64,000 nt of DNA from Arabidopsis thaliana (taxonomy: Eukaryota; Streptophyta; Magnoliopsida; Brassicales; Brassicaceae): NCBI RefSeq assembly GCF_000001735.4, contig NC_003075.7:9115001-9179000 (forward strand). Direction: 5' to 3'. Under the pieces are notes generated by a model. That model saw nothing but the letters and a program-made list of their open reading frames with translations, had not been told where the DNA came from and did not search any database. Positions 1-14,045 of this stretch are shown piece after piece; positions within the stretch are counted from its first letter, which is position 1, and every line of letters starts with the position of its first letter. The position numbers and the translations under genes are program-made.

Positions 1-785
1 GTGCGCTGGCGGTTAGAAACAGTATCCCCGAGACCAACAGCAGAGTGTTACCAACTACTCACTCGGTCTTCAATAACTTCCCCGCGGATCTACCTCGCAG
101 CAGCTTCCCGTTGGCAAGTGCCCCAGGGATTTCAGTTCCAGTATCAGTTTCTTACCAAGAAGAGGTCAACAGCTCGGATGCAAAAGGAGGTTCATCAGCT
201 GCTACTGCTGGATTTGGTAACCCAAGCTACGACATATTTAACGATTTTCCGCAGCACCAACAGCACAACAAGAACATCAGCAATAAACTAAACGATTGGG
301 ATCTGCGGAATATGGGATTGGTCTTCAGTTCCAATCAGGACGCAGCAACTGCAACCGCAACCGCAGCATTTTCCACTTCGGAAGCATACTCTTCGTCTTC
401 TACGCAGAGAAAAAGACGGGAAACGGACGCAACAGTTGTGGGTGAGCATGGGCAGAACCTGCAGTCACCGAGCCGGAATCTGTATCATCTGAACCACGTT
501 TTTATGGACGGTGGTTCAGTCAGAGTGAAGTCAGAAAGAGTGGCGGAGACAGTGACTTGTCCTCCAGCAAATACATTGTTTCACGAGCAGTATAATCAAG
601 AAGATCTGATGAGCGCATTTCTCAAACAGGTTTGATTATTACTCGAATACAGTGCACTCTAAAACAGCCATGAATTGATAGCTTGACACTTACTTCATTG
701 TCATGCGTAAATGCAGGAAGGCATCCCATCCGTAGATAACGAGTTCGAATTTGACGGATACTCCATCGATAATATCCAGGTCTGA
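1..785 (+). CDS. ARR2: Type-B response regulator ARR2, C-terminal part (5' truncated by window)
   Basis: The C-terminal portion of a type-B (Myb-like, DNA-binding) cytokinin response regulator, a nuclear transcription factor that acts at the end of the His-Asp phosphorelay. The window opens inside an exon read in frame 3. That exon runs to 629, where CAG is followed by GTTTGATT, and a short intron (630-716) leads to a last exon at 717-785. The final residues read SIDNIQV before TGA, which is how I remember ARR2 ending. The receiver and GARP/B-motif domains lie upstream of the window. What is visible is the low-complexity Gln/Asn/Ser/Ala-rich activation region, including a short Ala-Thr repeat near 340-370. 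The ORF would close at 633-635 without the splice, so the intron is needed for the conserved tail. Recognition is strong; only the C-terminus can be judged. Confidence 0.93.
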
Positions 786-1590
786 CTACAGAAACTCAGA
801 CTAGACTGCAAGATTCTTTGTTTTTCTTCTCCCTCCTTCGAGGTACAAAGCTCAAAACATGGCAATAACCGAAGGGAAAGATAGAAACGATCATGTGTTG
901 TATCTTTAGATGATAATCTGCAGGAAATTCCAAAAGCAGGTTTTAGAAGACAATAATTGTTTTCTTTTTGGTTATTAGGAGTAATGTGAATTTCCTTGTT
1001 TCTACATCTGTCTAGGTCTTACAACAAGACTCTTGACATTTAGGGTTCTTGATCGTCTAATTTCCTATAATTAGAAATGTTTTGCTTCTCTCTTTTTGAG
1101 TTTTAGGAACATTTTGTGTAAATATGTTTCTATGCGTTGTTGCTTCATAATAATAAAGATACGGTATTTGATCCGTTCAATCAACAAAAATCCACAAAAC
1201 TAGCCTTGACCAGTTCTGCTATTTTCTGAGCCTTTACCAGTTTTACTACAGTGTATTTGCTTCTCAGACAAGAACTGGTTGGTTCGGTTATTTGTGAACT
1301 TATATGAATACCGGTTTGGAGGATTAGGAACAAACCAATGGCGGAGAATGAGTAAACAAAATATAGTAATACATACTGATTAGTGATTACTGACATTCTC
1401 TAATCATAAACAATACAAGAATGGTAACATATCTTCATAGCACCTATATAAAGCTTGTTCCAACACTCATCAGGTTGAAAAAGAATCGAGTGATTCTCCA
1501 TCCATAAACTGCGGATTGGACCCGTTCTCGAGTAAGCCGGGGAAGAATCAAGAAACTGTATCGCCAACCCAACGGGAGGCTTCAGTGTAG
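786..1590. other. Convergent 3' intergenic region, ARR2 / COBL7
   Basis: Contains the ARR2 3'UTR, with AATAATAAAG near 1148-1157 as a plausible poly(A) signal, and on the other strand the COBL7 3'UTR. The genes are tail to tail. I see no further gene; a 71-codon minus-strand ORF at 1181-1396 has no recognisable features. Confidence 0.7.
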
Positions 1591-4138
1591 TTACGCCCGC
1601 AGAATCAAGAGAGCCAAAACAGGTAATGCCAGGAGGAAAACAGAGATGTGTTTCCGGTGTTGGCTACTTCTCATTGGGAGTATGGTTGGGAGAGAGCACT
1701 CCTCACCGTTGAAGAACACTTTGCTCGGGAAGCCATCTCCACCAGGGACATTGATTCCAGGAGTCAGTTTCTTAGTAAAGGACATAACAGATTGTTGTTT
1801 TCCTGGAATCCGAGGATTCTTCAATGGATTTTCCCCGTCTCTTTCTGCGACGAGATAATTCAATCCAGGAAGGCCCTCCATGAAAATAGTATTGTTCTTC
1901 CCGTTGATACCAATTGTAGATGCATTGAATGAGTAGGCTTTCTCGAAACCCGGTGCAGCATTTTTCATCTGAACCGCGGTAAACCAATCTACAAAGTCTG
2001 TTTCTCCCCAGTTGAAGACTGTGACCCGGGCTGTCCATCCACCTCGATAATCTGTAGCCAAATGCCAGTTGATGCTAACTCCGCAGTTATCCCCACAAGG
2101 CATCGGGTTTGGCACGGGCCGTTGTTTTAGATAAGCCCAAGCGACGGTGAGTTCAGTTCGGTTCTCAAATGGAACCAGAAGAGCTTGCTGCGGTAGAAGA
2201 AGAGACGGAGCTGTGGCACTGCAAGCGCGGGCTGCTTTGTTGCTGGAACACCCGCAAGCACATGTCTTGCATGGGACGATTGAGTCGTTGAAGTAGGCAG
2301 AGAACGATACACAACATCTAGGACTCGCATCTTTTGGTTGGGTGATGTTGCAGACCACCTGCCAGCTTGCAAAAGCAGTCCGGTTTGAAGGTAATCCACT
2401 GGGATCGACGAACTGGCTCGGGCTCACCCGAACAGGAGGGCCACACTTGTAATCCGGGTTCAGTGTACCGTTTATTCTCCAGTTCTGAGGCGGTGATAGA
2501 GCAGAGATATTGAGATCAGGAGGCATTTTGTACACCTGCATCTGGAAAACTGAGCTCGACTTGCTAGGATCCATTGACCGTGGTAGAATCGTCCCATTTC
2601 TGCAGCAAAATGGGATAAGACCGAATGTCGAATCATTGTATTTCGTAGGAGGGAGATCTATGACGGTTGGCCGTCTTGCACAGCTTAACACGTTAGAGAA
2701 GTCAAGATCTTGATAGTGCTTCGCCTGTGGGCCATCAACACAATCTGATGAATCAACAATACTCGGGTAAGCCCCTTTCATGGTGTAGATAAACTCGTCC
2801 CGCATCCAGTCAAAACTCAGTTTCCAGTTATCCAGCCGGCCAAGCGGGTTATGGTTCTCCATAGTGACCTGTGCCATATAATTGGATGAATATGATCTGA
2901 CCACATCGTACATGATAGTGAGGTCTCCATCTTTTCGTGGAAGAAACTCATTATCAATGATCTCTCTGTTATCATAGTCTGGGTCAGGAATGCAACATAC
3001 TTGCAGAACATTTGTACCTGACAAAACAGAGAAAAAACACAGAAAATAAGCAAGCACGGACTCCACCTGTAAAAACCTTCAAAGTTACTTATGCTTTACA
3101 CGCCACAACACAACATAGATTCCTAAGATCAATTAGAAAGAATTAACTCTATCTTGTCAAGTCATTTCTTTTATCAACAGATTCATATTTAGAAATGTGA
3201 TGAAAGTGGATCGACTCATATACTAGCTATTCGATTACTTCTGCAGAAGATCTTAAGGCTCTTATGATTGAATCCAGATCAATCACAAAGAATGTGTTGC
3301 AAAGACTCTCACATTTGACTAATTCAAACATTAGGTGTAAAAGGAAGCTAACAAGTAACATACATAAGACTTTTATCAACGAGTGAGCACATGGGACTTA
3401 AACAATGCAATTGTTGCTAGCATTTGACTATCTCTACTAATCTGAAATTCCTCCTTAATTATAGGGATCTACACTAGATACTTCATCCTTAACATACCAA
3501 AACTCCTAAATATAGCAAACCAAGATCAGTCAAAAGATTATTAAGCCATAAATCAAGTAAACCAAAATCAAATTTAAACCTTTTTGAGTAGCTTTGGGAC
3601 ATTTCCATCCATCAGTAGCGAGAGTGATGTTCTTAGGAAGCGGCACATTCGGCGGCGCAACTCCGAACTGAGTCCCGACGAGCTCAACACGAGCTTGCAT
3701 CTGAGTGACATCACCAGCAGTCTGAATAGCTGATTTCAAATCCGACGAAGGATAACCAGCGAAAACGGTACCGTTTTCGACGCTCACCGGTAAGCTCGAG
3801 CCGTCTGAGAGTACAGCGTTTGAAGCAGAGACGAGGATCTCTCGGTGTGCGAATTTGACGAAGACACGCCATGATTTGAGCTCGTCGCGGCCGTGGTTGA
3901 GCACTGTTATCACAGATTCGAACCGGTAGGGTTGATTTGCGGTGTCGTTGGGTGGGATCTTAGATCCTTTAGTGTGAGTGTATGAAACGAATACACCGTT
4001 GCATAGATCCGAATCTGACGGTGGTGACGGTGACGGATTAGTAGTGTTGGCGTCGGATTGTGATGATGTTAGAGGAATTGATACGATGAGAAGTGATAGT
4101 AGAAGTAACCGAGGGATGAAGTTGGGAGCTGAATCCAT
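1591..4138 (-). CDS. COBL7: COBRA-like protein 7 (GPI-anchored)
   Basis: A COBRA-family extracellular GPI-anchored protein, a family linked to cellulose deposition and cell-wall organisation. Two exons: 3580-4138 and 1591-3017. The 562-bp intron is phase 1, so the Gly codon is completed across it (..TQK-G-TNVLQV). The joined product is 661 residues, the length I recall for COBL7. Residues about 1-27 form a hydrophobic signal peptide ([13 protein letters not shown]). A long N-terminal region, typical of the COBL7-11 subgroup, precedes the COBRA domain, which carries the Cys-rich CACGC stretch and many Asn-X-Ser/Thr sites. The C-terminus has a basic spacer followed by a hydrophobic tail ([16 protein letters not shown]) typical of a GPI signal. 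The intron contains in-frame hydrophobic codons that would mimic an alternative start at 3066; the splice is preferred because it gives one continuous COBRA protein. Confidence 0.93.
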
Positions 4139-6024
4139 GGAACCCTAAAATCTCGCTCTTAGTCAAAAAGAGAAGTTTTTTGAATTTGAATTTTGTTTGG
4201 GAATTGAGAGAAGTTAGAAAAATGGAAGCTTTTGAAGAGATGATGACTGATAAAGCGACCGCGATAGTGCAAGCTGTAATGAAAAATGTTTGTATTTGCA
4301 ATTCAAATTTTCCCTGGAGCATTTTTTGTTGGCTTTTTTTGCTTTTTCTTTTGTTGAAAATCTAAGAAACTTTATGGATACCAATACTCTTACATTATTA
4401 CATAATTATTTTCTTAACAAAAATAATGTATGGATATAATTTCTTAAACCCTATTTTATAAGAAAAATAAAGATTAAAAATAAAATAAAAAACACCTAAT
4501 TGCAACAAAAACTTCATTTTGTATTCAATTTTTAGATATATTTAAAACGCACTAAACAAGTGAGAGCACATGAGTTCTGTCGCAACATACCAAATTCTTA
4601 TTTTCTGTTCAACGGTGGTTTGCTTACTTATAAATGGTATGAGCATGAGACTATGAGAGCATCAATACATATTCCTTAAAACCATCCTTGTACAACTTTC
4701 CGAGTCAATGAGTTCGTAGACTTTCTCCTGAATAGTGAAGAAAATGTTTTGTATCATCGCCAAATTCCACTCTTTGCGATATTAAGCTGTGTTCAGTGTT
4801 CTCGTTCATAGTCAGGTGATTAAAACAAAATAACTTCAGAACATATAAGAAAGCCCAAAATAATAAAAAGCCCAAACCCAAAATAAAACGTATAGCCCGA
4901 TACAATAGACGATACATCACTATCACTAGTACTAAGCCAACTAGACATAAGACATCTTCCGTGAAATGTTTGCTTGGTCTTAACTCTTAAGCTTAATTAA
5001 GAAGACAATGAGATAATCCTCATGCCAAGTTAGATCACTAATACACTAGTAACCTCCAATCCATTATTAACAGTATTTCTAATCATCGGACCAGACAAGA
5101 ATATTAAACATTCATGCTACTGTCTTGAGTGTCTATGATCTCTTTCCCTTAAACTCTCTTGCTGCTGCTGCTCACAAATGATTCGTCCAACAGAAAACGG
5201 TGCCGTCTTTTCAGAAACTTTATAAATAATGGATAAGAATACTATGTTTTTTACTACTTGGGTTTTGTCACAGATATCATCTGCCTCGTCAGAAAGGTAA
5301 CAGATAAAAAAAATAAATAAAAAAAATGATGACCTTATCTTCAACCGCTACTCCTACAACTTGGTAACTGCTGCTCTAGATAGATAAATTTGCATCTTAA
5401 AAAATTGTACTATATTTAGAAAGAATTATACAAATACTCAGAGATTAGTTACAAAGATGGAGAATGTTGAGAGTTAACTTGCAATTAATTGAATTGCAAT
5501 CAACTAAATTACAATATACCAAACGATGATCATATCGACATTTGCGGATAAGATCAATTGTAGTTATAAGTCCAAATCATATGATATTGGTCTTTCCTTT
5601 CTTATTGTCCTAGAGAGTTTAGATAAGAAAACATATATAGTACTTTTAATTATTTCTGCAATCCATTCTTTCCCAATAGTGCAATTTTCAGTGTGGAATT
5701 TATATCCCATATATAAAATTCATATTCACGAAATTCGTTTTATCTTTTTTCTTGAATTGCGGTGTTACGTAACCATCCTTCGCATCATAATAAATTATTA
5801 ATAATTTATAACGATTTTAAGGAAGAAAAAAAAGCTTTTAAAATCGGAGAATTAATTTCGGTTAGTTCAGATTTATGAGTGAAAGAGCAAAATTGCAAAA
5901 AAAAAAAAAAGTCACTGAAGATTTATTAGACTCTCTTCTTCTTCTTCCTCCTTGGCGCAATTTCGCAATTTCGCAATCGCATCAGTCAATTATCGAATCG
6001 TCCTCCCAGAGATTACCGGAGAAA
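4139..6024. other. Divergent intergenic region, COBL7 / ARA1
   Basis: About 1.9 kb, AT-rich, with no recognisable gene. A telo-box-like AACCCTAA lies at 4141-4148, directly upstream of the COBL7 start, as is common near Arabidopsis transcription starts. An A14 tract sits at about 5898-5911 in the ARA1 leader. The ARA1 frame is open upstream to 5875, but ATG 6025 begins the protein I recognise. ORFs at 4705-4926, 5117-5344 and 5526-5801 are low-complexity and unconvincing. Confidence 0.6.
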
Positions 6025-9000
6025 ATGAGGATTGATGAGAACGAAGGTGTCTCTGCTTCAAGCAAGCACCTAGTCTTCGCTTACTACGTCACTGGACATG
6101 GTTTCGGTCACGCCACTCGAGTCGTCGAGGTTCCTTCTCCTTCTCTCACTCTCTTTTCTCTCTGCATCGGTCTCATTTCTGATCCATGCGTTTTGTTTTC
6201 CTCTTTCATTGTGAGTGATTAATCCGGATAATTTGTGGTGTTTTCAGGTTGTCCGTCACCTGATCGCGGCGGGGCATGATGTTCATGTTGTCACCGGCGC
6301 GCCTGATTTTGTCTTCACATCTGAAATTCAGTCTCCGAGGCTCAAAATTCGAAAGGTTTCTTACTTCTTCTTCTTCTGGCGATGATTAACTTGCTTGGTC
6401 TTGATACATGGAATTGCTTACTCGTTAGGTTCTTTTGGATTGTGGGGCTGTACAAGCTGATGCATTGACCGTTGATCGTCTTGCCTCGTTAGAAAAGGTT
6501 TTACTCATATGATCACTTTTATGATTCTTGTCCATTTTGGCGTATTTTTGGCTTTGTTAACATTTCGATACTGGTTTGGTTTAGTATGTGGAAACAGCTG
6601 TGGTTCCTCGAGCTGAAATATTGGAAACTGAAGTGGAGTGGCTTCATTCTATCAAAGCTGATTTTGTGGTAATTTTGATTTTGTTCATACAACAATCTCA
6701 GCACTTTTATCAGAAACGCATTCATCTAGAAGACTTTTGCTTTGTACTCCATCATTTTCATACCAAGAGATAAACTTTAGTTGAAAACAGGTGTCTGATG
6801 TTGTCCCTGTCGCATGCCGTGCTGCGGCTGATGCTGGGATACGTTCTGTTTGTGTCACCAATTTCAGGTGACATTTTTATACTTCTACTATCCATTTTTG
6901 TGCGTCTTGTTTGGCCTGATTTCTTCTCCTGGTATTAGTCCTTGTTCACGGCCTGTAACTCTGTCTCTATTCAAAATCTCTTGTTTTTGTTACTAGAGGG
7001 AGATGGTTTTAGTGAAAAAAATGTTAAAACTTTATTTTAAATTTGTATGTTACTTTTAGCTGGGATTTTATCTATGCTGAGTACGTGATGGCTGCTGGAT
7101 ATCACCATCGCTCCATCGTTTGGCAGGTAAAATTCTTATACAAGCTTTATATACTATCTTTTATTTGGCTAGTAGGTTGTGATAAATATTCAATTACTTT
7201 TATTCCCTGACATAGATAGCTGAAGATTATTCTCATTGCGAGTTCCTAATTCGCCTCCCAGGATATTGTCCAAGTAAGCAACATTTCTAATTACAGTTTC
7301 TAGTAATCTTTTCTTTTATTTTTTCCTAGTGCATTCTGCTTACTGCCTTAACTTTATTTCCTTGTTATCTCGTAGTGCCTGCTTTTCGTGATGTCATCGA
7401 TGTACCGTTAGTTGTGAGGAGACTTCACAAATCTCGCAAGGAGGTCTGTCAACAACATTTCATTGATCTTATATTCAGTGGTACAACTAATCCAAATAAC
7501 ATCTAATGCCCTTCTTTATCAGGTGAGGAAAGAACTCGGCATTGCTGAAGATGTGAATGTTGTTATACTCAATTTTGGTGGACAGGTATGGCTGTCTGTT
7601 CTTATATTTGATAGTTTCATGGTTTTGTTTTAATTTCTCAAAACAAATGCTCTGATTTTACCTTTAATGTGCATTTGCGTTGTTTCTCATTGATCATGCC
7701 TTTTTCTCATGGGCAGCCCTCAGGGTGGAACTTGAAGGAAACATCACTACCGACTGGGTGGCTGTGTCTGGTATCTCTTAACAGTTATCTTGCGTCTGTT
7801 TAATGTCTAGTTACTCTCAAGTTGAGGATTTTATGCTGTTTATTAAACTTATCAATATGTTGTTCAGGTTTGTGGCGCATCTGAGACCCTGGAGCTTCCA
7901 CCAAATTTTATAAAGCTTGCTAAGGATGCTTATACGCCTGATATTATAGCGGCATCTGACTGTATGCTTGGTAAGTAACCTGATTAAGAAATAGTCAATG
8001 AATTTAGATGGCTAGTGCGTTTCTATAATATATGCTTCCATGGTTTCAGGGAAAATTGGTTATGGCACTGTCAGTGAAGCCCTATCCTACAAGGTGCCGT
8101 TTGTCTTTGTACGCAGAGATTATTTCAATGAGGAACCTTTTCTGAGAAATATGCTTGAGGTTCAGCTAAATCCTCTTTTTATATTGTTTTTCTTGTCCTT
8201 TATTACCTGTTTTTTCAATCCAAAAATGTGGATCGTATGTTAAGATTTTCTGGTCAAATTTCCTTGGCAGTTTTATCAATGTGGTGTTGAGATGATCAGG
8301 AGAGACCTATTAATGGGCCAATGGACGCCATATCTTGAACGTGCAGTTAGCTTGAAACCTTGCTATGAGGGTGGCATCAATGGTGGTGAGGTAGATGTTC
8401 CATCTTGTTTTCATTTATCTCTGAACTTGTAAGATTCTGAAATATATTACGGCTTTACCTGGAACCATACGTCATGTGTTCTAACTTTTCTTTTTGCACA
8501 CTGGTGTAATGATAGATTGCAGCTCACATCTTACAGGAGACAGCCATTGGAAGACACTGCGCATCTGATAAGGTAAATCCCATATCTAAATAGTAAAATC
8601 TTATTGTTTGACATGAATCATCGAGATAGTGTGTCATCAAAAGTATCTTGTGTAGTGTGTGTGGGATCATCTGATATCTTATCAGCAGAATTCTTCTTCA
8701 CAGAAAATTTTTCAGTTGGGTCTTATGTTTGTTACAGTTAAGTGGTGCAAGAAGATTACGTGATGCAATTATCCTGGGGTATCAGCTACAGAGAGTCCCT
8801 GGAAGAGACATTGCTATTCCGGAGTGGTATTCAAGGGCTGAAAATGAACTAGGTCAATCTGCTGGATCATCACCTACTGTTCAAGCGAATGAGAACAACT
8901 CATTGGTGGAGTCGTAAGTATTGTTTCTGTCTGGCTATTCTCTAATTTTTATTTTTTTTCCTTATCTCTTCACTTATCTTGCAGGTGCATCGATGATTTT

Positions 9001-12000
9001 GATATCCTTCAAGGTGATGTTCAAGGTCTTTCAGATACGTGTACATTTCTTAAGAGTTTAGCTATGCTAGATGCTATTCATGATTCTGAAAAGAGTACGG
9101 AGAAGAAGACCGTGCGTGAAAGAAAAGCTGCTGGTGGTCTCTTCAATTGGGAGGTAGCATATTTGTTTTACTCGACTGTTTTTTGTAGCTTCAGTAAGCA
9201 TTCTACTGAAATGTGAAATAGAACAAAATTAATGGCCTAAGTTCATGCCTAGTACCTTGCAAAAATCGACTTGCAACTCCTCCAAAAGGATACTTTTATT
9301 ATAAAGTGTTTTTGGAACTCACAGTTAAGATGGTGGCATCATTTTTTTTTCATTGGTGCAAGCATATTATATAAATAACAATTTTATAACTCTGAGATAA
9401 GTTGTTATATGTTAAGAAACCTTTGTGCTTTTGCAGGAAGAAATCTTTGTTGCCAGAGCACCTGGAAGGTTAGATGTGATGGGTGGAATTGCTGACTATT
9501 CAGGAAGCCTTGTCTTGCAGGTCAAAATTCTCTACTATTAGTTTTGCGGGTCACTTGTGTCTATTTATCTACTGCCAAAGGAAATAAATTTGAATAAATT
9601 CAACTTAGTGGCATTTATCTAAGTCCCTTTACATAAAACATTATTTTGTCTTATGTGTAATGCTATAATGTAGTAATTGTAAAAATACCGTAAGTTCCTC
9701 CTTGCGTATCCTCTATTTTGATTGATCACAACAATTTCTTATCGATATTATCACAACTTCAGATGCCAATAAGGGAAGCTTGCCATGTAGCTGTTCAAAG
9801 AAACCTTCCTGGAAAACATAGACTGTGGAAACATGCCCAAGCCCGACAGCAAGCTAAGGGACAAGTACCAACACCAGTTCTGCAAATTGTAAGGATGAGT
9901 ATTTGAGTGAAGTCACATTTTGGGATTGTCCTGGCTTAAGATTTTGAAGATTTTGCTTTGTAGTCCTGCTGAGATTTCCTTGAATCTTTGTGTTTAAGGT
10001 CTCATATGGATCAGAGATCAGCAATCGTGCCCCCACTTTTGACATGGATTTGTCTGATTTTATGGATGGAGATGAACCAATTTCTTATGAAAAAGCAAGA
10101 AAGTTCTTTGCTCAGGATCCAGCACAAAAGTGAGTTTCTCCTCTTTTGTTCAACTGCTTCTTCAGTTCTCTCCGTTAACAAGGTAATAATATCTTCCAGG
10201 TGGGCAGCATATGTTGCTGGGACAATCTTGGTATTGATGATAGAACTTGGTGTGCGTTTTGAGGATAGCATCAGCTTGCTGGTGCGTTTTTTTTCATCCT
10301 TTTGTTAAAATTTATCATTTCTGCTGCAGAATCTCTCCTAATTTATCTTTTTTTACTTTGCCATTTTAAATTTTGCTTGTACTCTCTGTTGGTAAAAAAT
10401 GTTTATCCTGTTCTTTGTTTTGATGCACATACTTTAGTTTTCCATGTTCTAGGAGTGAAGTCATCAAAACGGTAAAGAAACGTTTAGACATGCAATTGTA
10501 GGATATGAAATTAGCAAGTTTGCCATCCCCTTAGAGGGCCACAATTGCGAGGCCTCTCAGTTATAATTCTGACAAACTGTGATCTTTCTGTCACTAGTCC
10601 TTTATGAGTTTCTTAAAAATCTTAGACCTCTGTCCGCATTTAGTTCTTGGTACTATGCATATTAGATGAATATTAGAGCTGACTAATTATTTGCTTTGCT
10701 AGGTTTCTTCTGCTGTACCTGAAGGTAAAGGTGTATCTTCATCTGCTGCTGTGGAGGTGGCGAGCATGTCCGCAATAGCTGCTGCACATGGTAATTCACT
10801 TTAACATATTGTCATATGATCACGAACGCTGGTGAAAAAACAGAGGTCATTTGAGATAGCTGAATATACCACCATATAGATATACGGAAATTTTGATTCT
10901 ATGCATTTTAGTTCTGTCTATCCCAACAATTATTTGATATACATGTGCAGGACTGAGTATCGACCCCAGAGATCTTGCTATACTCTGCCAAAAGGTTTCA
11001 TGTTCAGCATCATACTAACTCCTTTCCTGACTTTGTGCAATGTTTTGGTTTACTAATTCTCTTATATTGCCTTGTAGGTGGAGAATCACATTGTTGGAGC
11101 TCCATGTGGTGTTATGGATCAGATGACTTCTTCCTGTGGGGAAGCCAATAAACTGTTGGCCATGATCTGCCAAGTAGGTCTTAGTAACGCCTAAGCTAGA
11201 AGCAAAACATCACCATTCCTGATATCTCCTTTCTTAACAAGATTTGATCCACTCATTTCTCTTATAAATGTTTTTAAAAAACATGTAGCCTGCAGAAGTA
11301 GTTGGGCTTGTTGAGATTCCCAACCATGTCAGATTTTGGGGAATTGATTCCGGAATTCGACACAGGTAAACGGTTTCCTCATTCTGTTTTCTTCTCAATA
11401 GGTATGCATATAATGCTTCACACAAAATATTTTAACGTCACTAGACATAAATTTTCTCCTTTTACTCAAAAATAATCCCTCAACGTATTATCTCAATTCT
11501 GTTGAACAATTAGCTTTGTCTTGCAGCGTTGGAGGTGCAGACTATAGGTCGGTCAGAGTTGGCGCTTACATGGGGAGAAAGATGATCAAGTCAATGGCGT
11601 CTTCTATTCTGTCACCATCAGCGTCAAGTGCTAATGGAGGCAACCCGGAAGAACTAGAGGATGAAGGGATTGACCTACTTGAGGCCGAAGCTTCATTAGA
11701 TTACTTGTGCAATTTGTCGCCTCACAGGTGAGAACACAAGTCGAAGTAAAAGCGTTTCGTAAGTCACACACCAGCATAATATCAGCTAATCCACCTAGCT
11801 TTGGTTATGTTGCAGATATGAAGCCCGTTATGCAGATAAGCTTCCAGATATCATGTTGGGTCAGACATTCATTGAGGAATATGCGGATCATGACGATCCG
11901 GTCACAGTGATTGATCAAAAGCGTTCTTACAGTGTAAAAGCTCCTGCCAGACACCCTATTTACGAAAACTTCCGGGTCAAGGTCTGTCTTTTGTTATTTC

Positions 12001-12656
12001 ACAATCATCTTCTGTTTTTGAATGCTTTTCTGGTTGGTTTAATATCTATGCTCAGCCTATATAAATGTGAAATGCTTCTTCTTGTAGACATTTAAAGCTC
12101 TATTGACTTCTGCAACATCAGATGAGCAACTTACTGCTCTTGGAGGACTTCTTTATCAGGTATTACTTCAAACTACTGTGAGACCAAGAGTTGTTGAGTT
12201 TCTTGATCATGGATTTAACATATCGTTGATGCTCTTTTACTACACTTGGTTTGTTCAGTGTCACTATAGTTACAGCGCATGCGGACTAGGATCGGATGGA
12301 ACCAACCGGCTGGTGCAGTTAGTACAAGGGATGCAGCATAACAAGTCTAATTCTGAGGATGGAACATTGTATGGAGCCAAAATCACAGGCGGTGGATCAG
12401 GTGGAACAGTCTGCGTCGTAGGCCGTAACTCATTGCGCAGCAGCCAACAAATTCTCGAGGTATGTAAACACACTCGAGATTCCAAGGTAGTAGGAACTTA
12501 GTTATATATAAAAGCTCTAATGGTGTGGTGGTGAATGTTCAGATTCAGCAGAGATACAAAGCTGCGACAGGGTATTTACCGCTGATATTCGAAGGTTCGT
12601 CACCTGGAGCTGGCAAGTTTGGTTACCTCCGGATCCGACGTCGTATCTCTCTCTGA
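6025..12656 (+). CDS. ARA1: L-arabinokinase (arabinose-1-kinase)
   Basis: Phosphorylates free L-arabinose at C1 with ATP to give L-arabinose 1-phosphate, the salvage step before UDP-L-arabinose formation for cell-wall polymers. About 29 short exons can be chained; the first is 6025-6129 (ending VVE), the second 6248-6355, and the last ends ..RRRISL at TGA 12654-12656. The N-terminal half is a glycosyltransferase-like domain ([32 protein letters not shown]). The C-terminal half is a GHMP-type galactokinase fold: substrate-binding [18 protein letters not shown] (exon near 9437-9520), the glycine/serine-rich ATP loop [16 protein letters not shown] (about 10720-10770), and the C-terminal GHMP motif [15 protein letters not shown] (about 12376-12420). 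This two-domain architecture and a length near 1,040 residues match plant arabinokinase. The start at 6025 is chosen because it gives [10 protein letters not shown]; an upstream in-frame ATG exists at 5875. Confidence 0.95.
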
Positions 12657-14045
12657 TTCCCTTCCCATTCAACTTCTCCCTAATTTGGTAAACTTTTATT
12701 TATTTTTATGCCACGTTTCTTAAATCATATTCATATAGGAGTATCATCTCACAAAATAAGTAGGTCCGTTGTTCTCCACTTTCAAAATAATAATGATGAT
12801 AATAATCATCTTTTATTTAGATAAAAATGATATGTATATACTGCAATGTTATGTTAAACATCTTATGCAAAAGAAAACAACTACTCTTCTTTTATTATTG
12901 TTTTATGTTAATCTCGAATGTGTTCAATGTGTTTGCATACATATTTGTATTTACTTCAAGATTTTGTTTGTGTAAGCATAAATGAAAGTAAGCATAAATG
13001 AAGAAAAAAATAGCAAATGAATATGGAAGTAGTAAATACGCTAAAAGCAAGTGGAAAGATGGGTAGTAGTATCATAATAGCAGGACACAGTACTCGATGA
13101 TCCCTATTTATTATTGCTCATCTCATGTGCCTTTACTTGCTTTTTCATTTGCTTTTATCAAAAAAGAAAAGGAAAATTCCTATTCGAAATGATGCGAGTA
13201 AATGTCTTCGTTATTTTATATAGTAGTAAGATTGATAATTTAATAAGTCCGGTTTCATCTGACGAATCATAACTCACTAATGAAGTCAGAAGAGAAAGAA
13301 GAAATCGTGATCTCGTTTAGTTAAGAAGAAACCATTAAAGAGGATAGAGAGATTCCCAACAAATATGAGAGAAGAAGGCACCAACTTAAGTTACTGATAA
13401 ACGAGCCGACATGCACGTGCTCTCTTCCCTTGTTACGCGTTCGTTCATTCTCATCGGATCCTATACGAGCTTTTTTCATCCAACCGTCCTTATTTGTCCA
13501 CGTGCATGCTCTGCACTCAACCCGTTCCATCATTTGGAAAATGACCACCAGTTCAATAACCCATCGTGCAAAAAACACAACGTAATACTCAAAAACTATT
13601 TCTATCGTTTGAGCACAAATTTTGTATCACGGGCTTCACTATTTCTTTCTTGCTTTGTAATTCCATGAACAAATTTTTCTTTAAATCTAGAAAACAGTAA
13701 TCGAAATGTGAGTTCAAGATAATTTGGATCTTTCTGTAACACTTTTGGTCAATTATTTTTAACTTTCAATATAAATTCAGTAAATGTGAGTATATATATT
13801 ACATACAGTATACTTTAAAATTCTTCAATGACGTATTTATATTTCTATAGTTTTTTTAACAAATGGTGAGAAATAAAAAGAAGTGGTGTACACAATCTAA
13901 CACGTTCCACTGGTTCACTCTACAAAGTGACCAAACACTTGCCCTTCACACTTCTTTGTCATCTTCCCTCTTTCCTTCTTCTTTCTTCCTCAAATTCACT
14001 TATTCACATTCTCTCACCAGACACAAACTCCAGATTCATCCGACA
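12657..14045. other. Intergenic region, ARA1 3' / proline-rich gene 5'
   Basis: Holds the ARA1 3'UTR and then about 1.2 kb of AT-rich DNA. Two CACGTG G-box cores lie at about 13414-13419 and 13500-13505, upstream of the next gene. The pyrimidine-rich segment at 13940-14030 looks like the 5' leader of the gene starting at 14046. No other gene recognised. Confidence 0.55.

Noticed and set aside
5875..6024. Upstream in-frame start for ARA1
   Set aside because: It adds a Lys-run leader unlike arabinokinase; the recognised N-terminus begins at 6025.
13863..14045. Upstream in-frame start for the proline-rich protein
   Set aside because: It would bury the signal peptide behind about 61 residues encoded by pyrimidine-rich leader sequence.
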